From an uncultured Collinsella sp. (GTDB lineage Bacteria; Actinomycetota; Coriobacteriia; Coriobacteriales; Coriobacteriaceae): DNA of 16,213 nt. This document shows, piece after piece, positions 1 through 7,402 of the stretch. Location of the stretch: the NCBI GenBank assembly GCA_905197385.1, contig CAJJYO010000010.1, positions 1 through 16,213 on the forward strand. The letters are read 5' to 3'. Under the pieces are notes generated by a model. It saw only the letters and a list, made by a program, of their open reading frames with translations. It searched no databases and was not told where the DNA came from. The translations under genes and the position numbers were made by a program. The stretch's first letter is position 1. Every line of letters starts with the position of its first letter.

Positions 1-612
1 GGCGCCCGCCGTAGCCGACACAAAACGCGGACCCAGACCCTTCACCCATGCCAGACGCTCGCGAACCTCATCCTCACTCGCAGCATCCGCCGCACTAAAG
101 AAAGCGAAATCGACGTAGGGCGCAATCTGCTCGTAGTACTCGTCGGTAGAGTCGTCCGAAAAGTCAAAAGAGACCGTGACGCCCGCAGCCTTCAACTTGG
201 GCAGCTCGCGCTCGGTAAAGCAATAGTTGCCCGAATGAACCACATCGAACTGCTTCATGTACGAAAGGTCAAAGCGATCGAGGACATAGCGCGCATCGCC
301 ACGGATACCGCCCTCGTTGGAGCCAAGGAAGACACGGTCACCGTCAACGACGGTCACGCGAGCCGCTCCGTTCTCGCCAATCATCTGCTCGCACTTGTCA
401 AGCTCGATACCCTCATCCTCGAGGCTTGCAATGACATGCTCGGCAGCGGCATCATTGCCAAAAATGCCCATGTATGCGGAGCGTGCGGCACCGCATTTCT
501 TGGCATAAACGGCGAAGTTCACCGCATTGCCGCCGGGATACATGGTGTGGATATGCTCGTAGCGATCGACGACGTTGTCGCCAAATCCGAGCGCGTTAAC
601 GTTAAATGCCAT
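1..612 (-). CDS. frlD: Fructoselysine 6-kinase (PfkB family), 3' part beyond the window
   Basis: PfkB/ribokinase-family sugar kinase expected to phosphorylate fructoselysine (or a related Amadori compound) at C6 in the cytoplasm, making the substrate for the FrlB deglycase. I translated 204 residues from the ATG whose complement is at 610-612. The N-terminus has GFGDNVVDRY and YPGGNAVNFAVYAKKCGA (sugar-binding GGN motif), then DGDRVFLGSNEGG (about 90-102), VVHSGNYCF and VSFDFSD, then VDFAFFSAAD. From memory these match E. coli FrlD block by block (GDNCVD, GGNAVN, DRVF, FDFSD, LDFAF), which is more specific than a general PfkB match. The C-terminal GAGD catalytic motif lies outside the window. 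The ribosome-binding site AGAAGGAGC is just upstream. The gap to frlB is 14 bases, so the two are probably co-transcribed. Confidence 0.87.
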   Translation of the reverse strand, partial: MAFNVNALGFGDNVVDRYEHIHTMYPGGNAVNFAVYAKKCGAARSAYMGIFGNDAAAEHVIASLEDEGIELDKCEQMIGENGAARVTVVDGDRVFLGSNEGGIRGDARYVLDRFDLSYMKQFDVVHSGNYCFTERELPKLKAAGVTVSFDFSDDSTDEYYEQIAPYVDFAFFSAADAASEDEVRERLAWVKGLGPRFVSATAGA

Positions 613-626
613 GGCCTTTGCTCCTT

Positions 627-1595
627 CTAGTACTCGACAACACCCATATAGCGACGGAAATCGGGATCGTGATCAAACACCTTGCCGCGTGCAGCACGCA
701 GCTCGCAGTTCATGGCGTAGAACAGCACCGGGTCCAGATAGGCACGGACGCTCGCCGGCACGGCTTCCATACCGTACTCCTTGGCATCGAGCACCATCAG
801 CGTATCGGTATGCGTCTTAAGGAACGCCAGGGCGCGCTCGTCCATAGCACGGCACTCGCTGGAGCCCATCTGCAGGAAGTAAAAAACGCCATCCTGAGTA
901 GCCTCGAAGGGGCCATGGAAGTACTCGGCAGAGTGGATGTAGCTGCAGTGCTGCCACTGCATCTCCATAAGAGAGCAGATAGCGAAACCGTAGGTCTGGC
1001 TAAAGTTGGGACCGCTGCCCAGAATATAGAAGAACTCGTGCTCCTGGCAAAGCTTGGCAAAACGATCGCCCAGCTCGGCATTTACCTTCTCACGTGCCGG
1101 GGGAAGAATCTTATCCATCTCGGCGATACCGGCATACATATCGGCAAGATCGGCGTAGCCCTCCTGCTGATCGAGCAGCTCGGCCGCAAGCGACAGCGAA
1201 ATGCCAGCGGGGACCTCGGCCTGCGGCACACCCTCGCCCCATGGGTAGACCCACGTGGTCCACTTGCCGGAGTCGATCTTGGATCCAGCGTTGTCGGTCT
1301 GGGCGATCACCGTAGCGCCGGCGGCAAGGGCAATCTCGCAGCCCTCGACGACCTCCGGGGTATTGCCACTGTGGCTGCAAGCGATGACCAGGGACTTCTC
1401 GCCCAGACGACGCGGACGCATAATGTCGAATTCACGCGCGGTATAGATATACGAAGTGAAGGTGGTTGCCTCGCGCTGCAGAAGCTCATGAGCCGGGATC
1501 AAATCGATCATGGAGCCACCGCAAGCAATCCAGTAGACGCTGTCGAACTTGCCCTTCTCGGCAATTGCCTCTTTGATCAGATCGCGTGCGTTCAT
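627..1595 (-). CDS. frlB: Fructoselysine 6-phosphate deglycase, SIS-domain protein
   Basis: Predicted cytoplasmic deglycase that splits fructosamine 6-phosphate (fructoselysine 6-phosphate) into glucose 6-phosphate and the free amino acid. The 322-residue product has two SIS (sugar isomerase) domains. The first contains VYWIACGGS (about 20-28) and IACSHSGNTPEVVEG (about 71-85). The second contains FFYILGSGPNF and the HSAEYFHGPFE segment, whose Glu and His correspond to the catalytic pair in FrlB/GlmS-type isomerase domains. The C-terminus FRRYMGVVEY resembles the end of E. coli FrlB. I chose the ATG ending at 1595 (MNARDLIKEA) because AAAGGAA precedes it at good spacing; the longer frame has no such site. 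It lies between frlC and frlD in one minus-strand operon. Substrate specificity (lysine or another amine) cannot be read from the sequence. Confidence 0.87.
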   Translation of the reverse strand: MNARDLIKEAIAEKGKFDSVYWIACGGSMIDLIPAHELLQREATTFTSYIYTAREFDIMRPRRLGEKSLVIACSHSGNTPEVVEGCEIALAAGATVIAQTDNAGSKIDSGKWTTWVYPWGEGVPQAEVPAGISLSLAAELLDQQEGYADLADMYAGIAEMDKILPPAREKVNAELGDRFAKLCQEHEFFYILGSGPNFSQTYGFAICSLMEMQWQHCSYIHSAEYFHGPFEATQDGVFYFLQMGSSECRAMDERALAFLKTHTDTLMVLDAKEYGMEAVPASVRAYLDPVLFYAMNCELRAARGKVFDHDPDFRRYMGVVEY

Positions 1596-1657
1596 ATCCA
1601 GTTCCTTTCTTGTTTGGGCCGCAATCAATGACGTTGGTTGCGTGGCCGATAGTTGTT

Positions 1658-2509
1658 TTAGTCAATCAGATATTTCTCGAATGCGGCCATGTTCTTGGCA
1701 TCAGCCGCCGCCGGGTCATCGTAGTAACGGCCGTCCGTAATTTCCTGGCCCAGCATGCCGTCGAAACCATGGACGTTGAGTGTGGCAACGAAGGCGTCCA
1801 TATCGTGCTTGCCATCGCCCCACACCAGATGGCCATACGGGTCACCGTCGATAAAGTGCATCTCGTGAATTGCCCCATCACCAAAGGTGGCAAACCAGTC
1901 CTCGAGCGTCTCGCCAGCAACGCCCATCGCGGTTGTATCAACCATGGGCTGTAAATACGGGCTCGCGACCTCGTCAATCATGCGCTTCGCATCGGAAACC
2001 GTCGTCACAAGGTTGCTCTCCTCGGGACGCAGGCTTTCCATCGTAAGCACCAGACCGTGCTCGCCGGCATACTCCGCCAGAATGGACAAGTGCTCGCGGC
2101 TGCGCTTCCAGGCTTCCTCGCGGTCCTCGTCCCAGTCGCCCCAGCCCGAGTTGACGGACATACGGTCGCACCCAAGTACCTCGGCAAGCTCAATGCCGTG
2201 CTTAAAGTACGCCAGGCTGCGCTGTTCATGCAGCGGCTTGCGTGCGCAGTACTGCCAAGGATAGACAACATTCTCGGGGCACAGAGTACGATACCTAAGC
2301 CCACGGTCTGCAGCCTTTTTCGCCAGGACCTCAGCCTCAAAGTAGCCCGTATGGTCGAGCGTCACATGCGGCTCTGCGCACCACAGCTCAATGGACTCAA
2401 AGCCCAAACGCTGCTGCACATCAAGGAAGTAATCGAGCGACCACATGATGTAGTGGATATTCATGCCCGCAATCTGTTCGCGGCGCAGCGTCGGCTTGGA
2501 TTCAGACAT
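1658..2509 (-). CDS. frlC: Fructoselysine 3-epimerase-like TIM-barrel protein
   Basis: Sugar phosphate isomerase/epimerase (xylose isomerase-like TIM barrel) of 283 residues. It probably interconverts fructoselysine and psicoselysine so that both can enter the pathway. The four usual metal ligands of this fold appear in order: Glu in TMESLRPEESNLV, Asp in PMVDTTAMG, His in EMHFIDGDPYGH and Glu in LGQEITDG. The ESLRPEESNLV block and the later aspartate and histidine blocks resemble E. coli FrlC as I remember it, but overall identity looks moderate. The start lies one base after the amidohydrolase stop, with the ribosome-binding site GGAGG inside the end of that gene, so translation is probably coupled. 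It sits directly before frlB. Other epimerases of this fold share the same ligands, so the name rests largely on context. Confidence 0.78.
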   Translation of the reverse strand: MSESKPTLRREQIAGMNIHYIMWSLDYFLDVQQRLGFESIELWCAEPHVTLDHTGYFEAEVLAKKAADRGLRYRTLCPENVVYPWQYCARKPLHEQRSLAYFKHGIELAEVLGCDRMSVNSGWGDWDEDREEAWKRSREHLSILAEYAGEHGLVLTMESLRPEESNLVTTVSDAKRMIDEVASPYLQPMVDTTAMGVAGETLEDWFATFGDGAIHEMHFIDGDPYGHLVWGDGKHDMDAFVATLNVHGFDGMLGQEITDGRYYDDPAAADAKNMAAFEKYLID

Positions 2510-2510
2510 C

Positions 2511-4094
2511 TTATGCCTCCTTATTTCGATCGAACACGATTTGTCCGTCCGACATCGTCATATCAACCGCAAGATCGCGTGCGTCGCGATAATCGAGGTC
2601 AAACACATCCCGATCGAGCACGCAGATATCGGCAAGCTTGCCGACCTCGAGCGTACCCAGCTCATCTTCGCGCATCAGATCGTACGCGCCCCCGGCAGTC
2701 CAAGCGCGCAAGAGCTCGACAAGCGTCAGCGTGTTGACCTCATTCACGGGCAGTCCGTCGGCGAAGAATCCGCCGCACGCGCTGTAGATTGACTCGCCCA
2801 GGCTCGGAATCAACAGCGGCAAATCCGTTCCACAGCACACCGTGCATCCGGAATCTTCCATGCCGCGGCGATTCCAGCTGTGCAAAAGTCGCGTCTCGCC
2901 AATTTGTCGACGCATCATCGACAGGCAATCCTCGCGCCGGTCCAGCGTCAGAATCTGCGGATAGACCTCGCAAATTCCACCTAACTTGCCAAACTCGACA
3001 AGATCGGTCGGGTCAGAGTTCTCGAGATCGGTAATCGCATGGCGGCGAAGCATCCGTCCATGCTCGTCTCGAGGCAGCGAGGCATAGAGCGCCACGGTGC
3101 GACGAACGGCGCCATCACCCTGGCAATGCAAGGAATATCGGAAGCCGTCAGCATCAATTGCACGCAGCTCGCTTTCAATCAGATCCCACTCTGGCTCCTC
3201 GACGACCGTCTTGCCGGCAGCGCCCGCATCGGCCGTATCCTCATAGGGGTCAATCATCTCGGCAAGCCCCGCCCATACGCCGCGATCGGTCATACGGTTG
3301 AAGCCAGAAAAACGAACGAACGGTCCCCGGAAGCGCTCTCGTGCCTCGCGAGCATATGCCAGATTTGCACCAGCGCCCACCGGCTGCGACATCATAGAGA
3401 CGCGAACCGTCAGCTCGCCAGATTCCTCACGGCGAGCCATTTCGTCGGCAAAGCCGTAGTAGTCATCAAACGCCATCTCCTTGATGGCGGTAACGCCGCG
3501 CTCGTTAAGCATGCTCATGTAGTCCGAATACCCCGCGCGCACCTCGGGCAACGCGAGGAAATCGCTCATCATGCGCCAGATCTTCTCGGCATAGCACGCC
3601 TGCGGTGTAAAACCGTATCGCGCACTGGCGGCAGCATTGAGAACGCAGGTCTCCGCGCCCGGTGTAAAGCAGACGACAGGGATATCACCAAAAAACTCGT
3701 CAAACACAGCTGCCGTATTTGCGTTCTCGGCATCCGATGCCAACGTTTCGGATAGGTTGTGGCCAAAAGCCGCCGCGCAATCCGGATGATCTTCTTTCCA
3801 TGCACGCAAGAGCGACACGGCCTCTTTGGCATCATCGATGCCGGACAGATCAGACCCCAACGTCCGCAGCGCCCAGCCTGTATAGAAGGTATGTACATCG
3901 ATCAGACCAGGCATGACGGTGCGGTCGCCCAGATCAACTACCTCGTCCGCCTGGGTCAAATACGAAGCCACCTCACACTTGGTGCCAACCGCCTCAATTC
4001 GATTGCCACGGACCGCTACGAAACCTTCAAACGGCAGGTCCCCCGTACCGGTAAAGACGCTCTTAGACGTCAGGACCGTTAAACGATCAGACAT
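2511..4094 (-). CDS. YtcJ-like amidohydrolase-superfamily protein with altered metal ligands
   Basis: A 527-residue member of the amidohydrolase superfamily, closest in layout to the YtcJ/NfdA group of cytoplasmic metal-dependent hydrolases. Visible landmarks are the N-terminal beta sandwich (VTLTSKSVFTGTG-like start, AVRGNRIEAVG), the barrel entry TVMPGLIDVHTF (about 59-70), TAIKEMAFDD, the histidine in SLHCQGDGAVRR, CCGTDLPLL with the late aspartate, and the C-terminal GTLEVGKLADICVLDRD. The usual first metal motif HxH reads H68-T-F70, and the position normally occupied by IEH reads ITD. These are departures from the family pattern as I know it. I chose the ATG at 4092-4094 (MSDRL) because AGGTGG stands five bases upstream; a GTG at 4103 is possible. 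It is nine bases after the permease and one base before frlC, so it belongs to the operon. The substrate is unknown; releasing a fructosyl-amino acid from a blocked precursor would fit, but that is a guess. Confidence 0.75.
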   Translation of the reverse strand: MSDRLTVLTSKSVFTGTGDLPFEGFVAVRGNRIEAVGTKCEVASYLTQADEVVDLGDRTVMPGLIDVHTFYTGWALRTLGSDLSGIDDAKEAVSLLRAWKEDHPDCAAAFGHNLSETLASDAENANTAAVFDEFFGDIPVVCFTPGAETCVLNAAASARYGFTPQACYAEKIWRMMSDFLALPEVRAGYSDYMSMLNERGVTAIKEMAFDDYYGFADEMARREESGELTVRVSMMSQPVGAGANLAYAREARERFRGPFVRFSGFNRMTDRGVWAGLAEMIDPYEDTADAGAAGKTVVEEPEWDLIESELRAIDADGFRYSLHCQGDGAVRRTVALYASLPRDEHGRMLRRHAITDLENSDPTDLVEFGKLGGICEVYPQILTLDRREDCLSMMRRQIGETRLLHSWNRRGMEDSGCTVCCGTDLPLLIPSLGESIYSACGGFFADGLPVNEVNTLTLVELLRAWTAGGAYDLMREDELGTLEVGKLADICVLDRDVFDLDYRDARDLAVDMTMSDGQIVFDRNKEA

Positions 4095-4103
4095 CACAAC
4101 CAC

Positions 4104-5567
4104 CTACACCGGAAGCATGCCAGAGATTGCCGTTACGATCAGGCCAAAGACGACCATAAAAATGAAGAACTTCCAAATGGTCTTCCACCATTGACCAAAC
4201 GAGATCTTTGCCACGGCAAGACCGGCAACCGTCATGCCCGCCACGGGACTGATGGTGTTGATGGTCTGATTAGCAAACTGGAGCGCGGTAACGGCGGCTT
4301 CGGGATTGAGGCCCATAAGCTCGGTCAGCGGACCCATGACGGGCATGGTGAGCGCCGCAAGTCCAGAGCTCGAGGGAACCAGCAAAGAGAGCAGGCCAAG
4401 GACGATATACATAAACGTGGTGTAGACGGCGGCAGGTGCACCGGCCAGTGCAGTAGCGAGCGCCTGGAGGATGGTGTCGATGATCATGCCACCCTCTGCA
4501 ATGACCAAGATGCCGCGAGCGATGCCGATGACGATGGCGGCGTACGCAAAGTCGGCAATGCCTTTAACGAACTCCTCGGCGATCGTCTGCTGGTCAAGGC
4601 CGCCCAGGATACCGGCAAGCAAGCCCATACCAAGGAACACGGCGGAAATCTCATTCATGTACCAGCCCTGGGTAACAAGACCCCAGACGATAATGCCCAT
4701 ACCGCAGGCAAAATCGATAAGCACGAGCTTCTGACGGGTAGTGAACTCTTCCTCGATGGAGGCATCGGTCACGGAAAACTCAACACGCTTGAGCTTGTCG
4801 TCCTCGTACGTAATGGACGACTCGGGGTTTTTCTTGACACGCATGGCATAGCGCATGGCCCATGCGATACCGACGGCAGTGAAGATGACCCAAGAAACGG
4901 CGCGCAGCCACAGCTGAGGATTGCCCTCGATACCAATGATGCCTTGGGCGATCAAAACATTAAACGGGTCGATGGTCGAAGCACAATATCCCAGGTTAGG
5001 ACCAAGGAAGCAGATGATAAACGCCGTCATCGAGTCATACCCGATACCCATCATGATGGGAATGAAGATGGCATAGAACGGCAGGGCTTCCTCAGACATA
5101 CCAAACGTAGTGCCGCAAATGGACAGCAACGTCATCGTGATGGGAATGATGAGGATGTCCTTGTTCTTGAGCTTTTTAATCACACGGCTCATGCCGGCAT
5201 TCAAAGCGTTGGTCTTGGTGATGACTGCGAACGATCCGCCAATCAATAAGACGAACGCAACGACGTCGGCAGCCTCCTGGATGCCCTTAGTAGGCGCTTG
5301 CAGGACCGCAAAGATATCCTGGCCCAGATTGATGGTCTCGCCGGTCTCGGAATCGGTGTAGTTCTTATCGACCTGTTCATAGGTTCCAGCAACGGCGACT
5401 TCACGCTCGCCCGCCGCTGTCGAAATCGTCTTGCGCTGATACTGACCAGAGGGAACGATCCAAGTCAGGACCGCAAAGACAACGATCAGCAAGAACATGA
5501 TCGTATAGACATGCGGTAATTTGAACTTAAAACGTCTGTTTGTCTTCTTCGCCTTCGTATCTGACAT
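4104..5567 (-). CDS. YfcC-family membrane permease
   Basis: Integral membrane transporter of 487 residues with about twelve hydrophobic segments, in the YfcC/ArcD-like (ion transporter superfamily) group of amino acid or carboxylate carriers. It starts with a basic cytoplasmic tail (KAKKTNRRFKFK), followed by a first membrane segment ending TWIVPSGQY, a family hallmark. Near the C-terminus are the re-entrant loop LLVPSSSGLAALTMPVMGP and NQTINTISPVAGMTVAGLA, also typical. The ATG ending at 5567 is chosen because GGAGG precedes it; the longer frame extends back through the promoter. It is first in the operon, so it probably imports the substrate of the downstream frl enzymes. E. coli uses an APC-type permease (FrlA) for this, so the carrier here would be a non-orthologous replacement. 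The substrate is inferred from context only. Confidence 0.82.
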   Translation of the reverse strand: MSDTKAKKTNRRFKFKLPHVYTIMFLLIVVFAVLTWIVPSGQYQRKTISTAAGEREVAVAGTYEQVDKNYTDSETGETINLGQDIFAVLQAPTKGIQEAADVVAFVLLIGGSFAVITKTNALNAGMSRVIKKLKNKDILIIPITMTLLSICGTTFGMSEEALPFYAIFIPIMMGIGYDSMTAFIICFLGPNLGYCASTIDPFNVLIAQGIIGIEGNPQLWLRAVSWVIFTAVGIAWAMRYAMRVKKNPESSITYEDDKLKRVEFSVTDASIEEEFTTRQKLVLIDFACGMGIIVWGLVTQGWYMNEISAVFLGMGLLAGILGGLDQQTIAEEFVKGIADFAYAAIVIGIARGILVIAEGGMIIDTILQALATALAGAPAAVYTTFMYIVLGLLSLLVPSSSGLAALTMPVMGPLTELMGLNPEAAVTALQFANQTINTISPVAGMTVAGLAVAKISFGQWWKTIWKFFIFMVVFGLIVTAISGMLPV

Positions 5568-5631
5568 AGATACCTCCAAAGAACTCGAGACTGCATCACA
5601 TCTCGCTTCAACGCCTGCGCAAGGCAAACGT

Positions 5632-5649
5632 TCTATGACGTTCCATAGA
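5632..5649. promoter_or_regulatory. Inverted repeat, candidate operator of the frl-like operon
   Basis: Perfect six-base arms TCTATG and CATAGA separated by six bases. The repeat overlaps the predicted -10 region and the start site of the operon, a position suited to repression by the divergently placed product upstream, the GntR/UTRA regulator. It differs from the palindrome at the regulator's own promoter, so a shared operator is not shown. Confidence 0.4.
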
Positions 5650-5675
5650 TTACCAGCAGCTTTTCCCATCATCAA
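5647..5675 (-). promoter_or_regulatory. Candidate promoter of the permease-amidohydrolase-frlCBD operon
   Basis: On the minus strand, TTGATG (complement of 5670-5675) and TAATCT (complement of 5647-5652) are separated by exactly 17 bases. The -35 is good and the -10 is weak. It lies between the terminator behind the regulator and the permease start, which is where the operon promoter is needed. Confidence 0.45.
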
Positions 5676-5735
5676 GATAATTTCAAACTGATTGCCGCGA
5701 CGCGGTTGAACGGTTGCGTTCGCGCCGTGAACGGT

Positions 5736-5775
5736 ATGGAAACGCCCGGTGAGATAATCCACCGGGCGTTTCCAT
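5736..5775 (-). terminator. Hairpin terminator after the GntR regulator gene
   Basis: Perfect 16-base stem (5736-5751 with 5760-5775, arm core AAACGCCCGGTG) and an eight-base loop, starting 11 bases after the regulator's stop codon. There is no long T run outside the stem; the stem end itself holds GTTT. It separates the regulator transcript from the operon promoter. Confidence 0.7.
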
Positions 5776-5785
5776 TCGCAATGTC

Positions 5786-6529
5786 CTAGATGTCAAAAAC
5801 GTAGCGAGACCCAATGATCCGCTGACGACCGATGATAAACGGCCGCCGCTGCTCATCGAAAAAGAAGGCTTCCATATAAAACAAGGGTTCGCCAACGGGA
5901 ACTGCCAACAGTCGAGCGACCTCGGGCGACGCGCACGCGATCTCGAGCGTGCACGGGTCGGTAAACGCGGGCGTGCGGCCCGTCCGGTTGCGCACGAACT
6001 CAAAAATGGATTGGTTAGATAGAGGTGCCGTTGATAGATAGGCGTTGTCCTCGTAAACATATATGTTGTTCTCGAGCATGACAGGGACGCCATCGGCAGT
6101 GCGCACGCGCTCAACGCAAATCAAGTCAGTTCCAACGGGAACACCAAAGAACTGTGCTTCGGTGGAATCCGCCGGCAGTATCTTTCTCGAAATGACACAC
6201 GCCCCCGGTTCCATTCCGTTAACGCGGCATGCGTCCGAAAAACTCTGGACGTCATCCTTCTGGCGAATCTTGCGCTTGAGCTTGGGGGCATTGACAAACG
6301 TGCCTTTCCCCTGTCGCTTCGTTAGATAGCCCTGTTGGACGAGCTCCTCAATAGCGCGTCGCACGGTAACGCGGCCAACTTTATAGCTCTCAGCCAATTC
6401 GAATTCGTTGGGTATCCGCGCACCTGCCTTGTAGGCACCGGAGTTGATTTCGTTTTTAATGATGTCAATGACCTGTTGGTACAGCGGTATCGCTGCTTTA
6501 CCGTCAGTTGGCCCTTCAGTCGGTGGCAT
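5786..6529 (-). CDS. frlR: GntR-family regulator with UTRA domain, probable fructosamine operon regulator
   Basis: DNA-binding transcription factor of 247 residues in the HutC/FrlR subfamily. The winged helix-turn-helix occupies about residues 14-78 (PLYQQVIDIIKNEINSGAYKAG, RVTVRRAIEELVQQGYLTK, QGKGTFV, a classical GntR series). The UTRA effector-binding domain follows from about 95 to the end (FFGVPVGTDLICVERVRTADGVPVML, FIIGRQRIIGSRYVFDI). It presumably represses the neighbouring operon until a sugar phosphate intermediate binds the UTRA domain. The start has GGAGAGGG upstream. It is transcribed in the same direction as the operon but is separated from it by a strong terminator and a new promoter. 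The frlR symbol rests on context and subfamily; other UTRA regulators look alike. Confidence 0.78.
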   Translation of the reverse strand: MPPTEGPTDGKAAIPLYQQVIDIIKNEINSGAYKAGARIPNEFELAESYKVGRVTVRRAIEELVQQGYLTKRQGKGTFVNAPKLKRKIRQKDDVQSFSDACRVNGMEPGACVISRKILPADSTEAQFFGVPVGTDLICVERVRTADGVPVMLENNIYVYEDNAYLSTAPLSNQSIFEFVRNRTGRTPAFTDPCTLEIACASPEVARLLAVPVGEPLFYMEAFFFDEQRRPFIIGRQRIIGSRYVFDI

Positions 6530-6559
6530 ATACCCTCTCCAAGCACGATTAAGTCTAAA

Positions 6560-6596
6560 GCGGGCTCAGGGGCATTCAACAAGCCCTTAAGCCCGC
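6560..6596. promoter_or_regulatory. Imperfect stem-loop in the leader of the regulator gene
   Basis: Outer arms GCGGGCT (6560-6566) and AGCCCGC (6590-6596) and inner arms AGGGGC and GCCCTT form a two-part hairpin with a nine-base loop. It lies between the predicted regulator promoter and its start codon, so it would be in the 5' leader. A T-rich tail is absent on the minus strand. Function unknown. Confidence 0.35.
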
Positions 6597-6598
6597 AT

Positions 6599-6615
6599 TA
6601 GCATAAAGTATGCTA
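6599..6615. promoter_or_regulatory. Perfect palindrome, candidate autoregulatory operator
   Basis: Seven-base arms TAGCATA and TATGCTA flank AAG. Position and symmetry suit a dimeric GntR-type repressor. The repeat covers the predicted -10 box of the regulator gene. Confidence 0.45.
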
Positions 6616-6628
6616 GGTGTCGCACCAA
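6600..6628 (-). promoter_or_regulatory. Candidate promoter of the GntR regulator gene
   Basis: On the minus strand, TTGGTG (complement of 6623-6628) and TATGCT (complement of 6600-6605) lie 17 bases apart. Both boxes are imperfect. Transcription would start about 60-65 bases before the regulator's ATG. Confidence 0.35.
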
Positions 6629-6679
6629 AATGTTGGCTATTTACTCATCAGACCCGAAAAACGCGCAACTACCGCGCTC

Positions 6680-7339
6680 CTAAGAAAGCGTGAGCAGCTC
6701 CGGCAGCTGGTCGATAATCTTGTCCGCGGCATCCTGGCTAAAACCAAAGCGCTCCTCGCGCTTGGCAATGACTGTCAGGCCGGCTCGCTTGCCGGCAGTG
6801 ATGCCAGGCACCGAATCCTCGACGCAGCAGCAGCGATTCGCGGGCAGCCCCAGCAGGTCCAGCGCATGCAGGTAGATGTCGGGCTCGGGCTTGCTCTCCT
6901 TAAACTGCTCGCCGCTCACCACATACTCAAAGGCATCCGACAGCCCGCATGCGTTGAGCACTTCCTCGATGCTATCCATGGGAGACGAGCTGGCAAGCGC
7001 CACGCGAACGCCGCGGCGCGGCAGCTCTCGAATCGTATCCACGGCGCCTGGGTTAATCAAAGCCTGATAGTCGCGCGGACGCTTATGCGCCCAATCGTCC
7101 CAACGGGCCAACGCTTCCTCGCCAGCGAAATGCCCCTTACCGGCGCGCTCAAACCAATCGACCAACATATGCAGGAAGAACTGATGCGAGGTACCGACCT
7201 GCCCATTCAACTCCTCTTGAGTCAGGTTCAACCCAAGCTCCTTGGCAAAAGCTGCGGTCTCGCCCAGGTAGTAATACTCGGTATCGACAATGACACCGTC
7301 CATGTCAAAGATAACGGCGTCGAACGGAAATGCGGACAC
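6680..7339 (-). CDS. HAD-superfamily phosphatase or phosphomutase, beta-phosphoglucomutase-like
   Basis: Subfamily IA HAD hydrolase of 219 residues with an alpha-helical cap. All four motifs are visible: VIFDMDGVIVDTE (nucleophile Asp12, Asp14), LASSSP, ESKPEPDIYLHAL (lysine) and CVEDSVPGITAGKRAG (Glu-Asp for magnesium). Such proteins dephosphorylate sugar phosphates or act as beta-phosphoglucomutase; the sequence does not decide which. I chose the GTG at 7337-7339 because GGGAGG stands five bases before it and the protein then begins eight residues before the first strand. The longer ATG frame would start inside the upstream terminator hairpin. It is in line with the Cof-type gene, 63 bases downstream of it, with a terminator in the gap. 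Confidence 0.8.
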   Translation of the reverse strand: MSAFPFDAVIFDMDGVIVDTEYYYLGETAAFAKELGLNLTQEELNGQVGTSHQFFLHMLVDWFERAGKGHFAGEEALARWDDWAHKRPRDYQALINPGAVDTIRELPRRGVRVALASSSPMDSIEEVLNACGLSDAFEYVVSGEQFKESKPEPDIYLHALDLLGLPANRCCCVEDSVPGITAGKRAGLTVIAKREERFGFSQDAADKIIDQLPELLTLS

Positions 7340-7350
7340 GGTACCCTCCC

Positions 7351-7380
7351 TAACAAAAGGGCGCCTGTAAGCAGACGCCC
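7351..7380 (-). terminator. Rho-independent terminator after the Cof-type HAD gene
   Basis: On the minus strand the arms GGGCGTCTG and CAGGCGCCC (7372-7380 and 7359-7367) pair fully with one G-U wobble around a four-base loop, followed by TTTTGTTA. It starts 22 bases after the stop of the upstream gene and directly precedes the ribosome-binding site of the next HAD gene, so it may attenuate read-through into that gene. Confidence 0.75.
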
Positions 7381-7402
7381 GAACCATGCATTATCGGCGA
7401 TT

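Noticed and set aside
1618..1648. Possible hairpin between frlC and frlB
   Set aside because: The stem has a mismatch and a bulge on the transcribed strand and no T run; it is too weak to call.
4191..5249. Plus-strand open frame opposite the permease, and similar long frames opposite frlB (606-1631) and the HAD genes (6617-8098)
   Set aside because: These arise from codon bias on the other strand; their translations have no domain features and the minus-strand genes are well supported.
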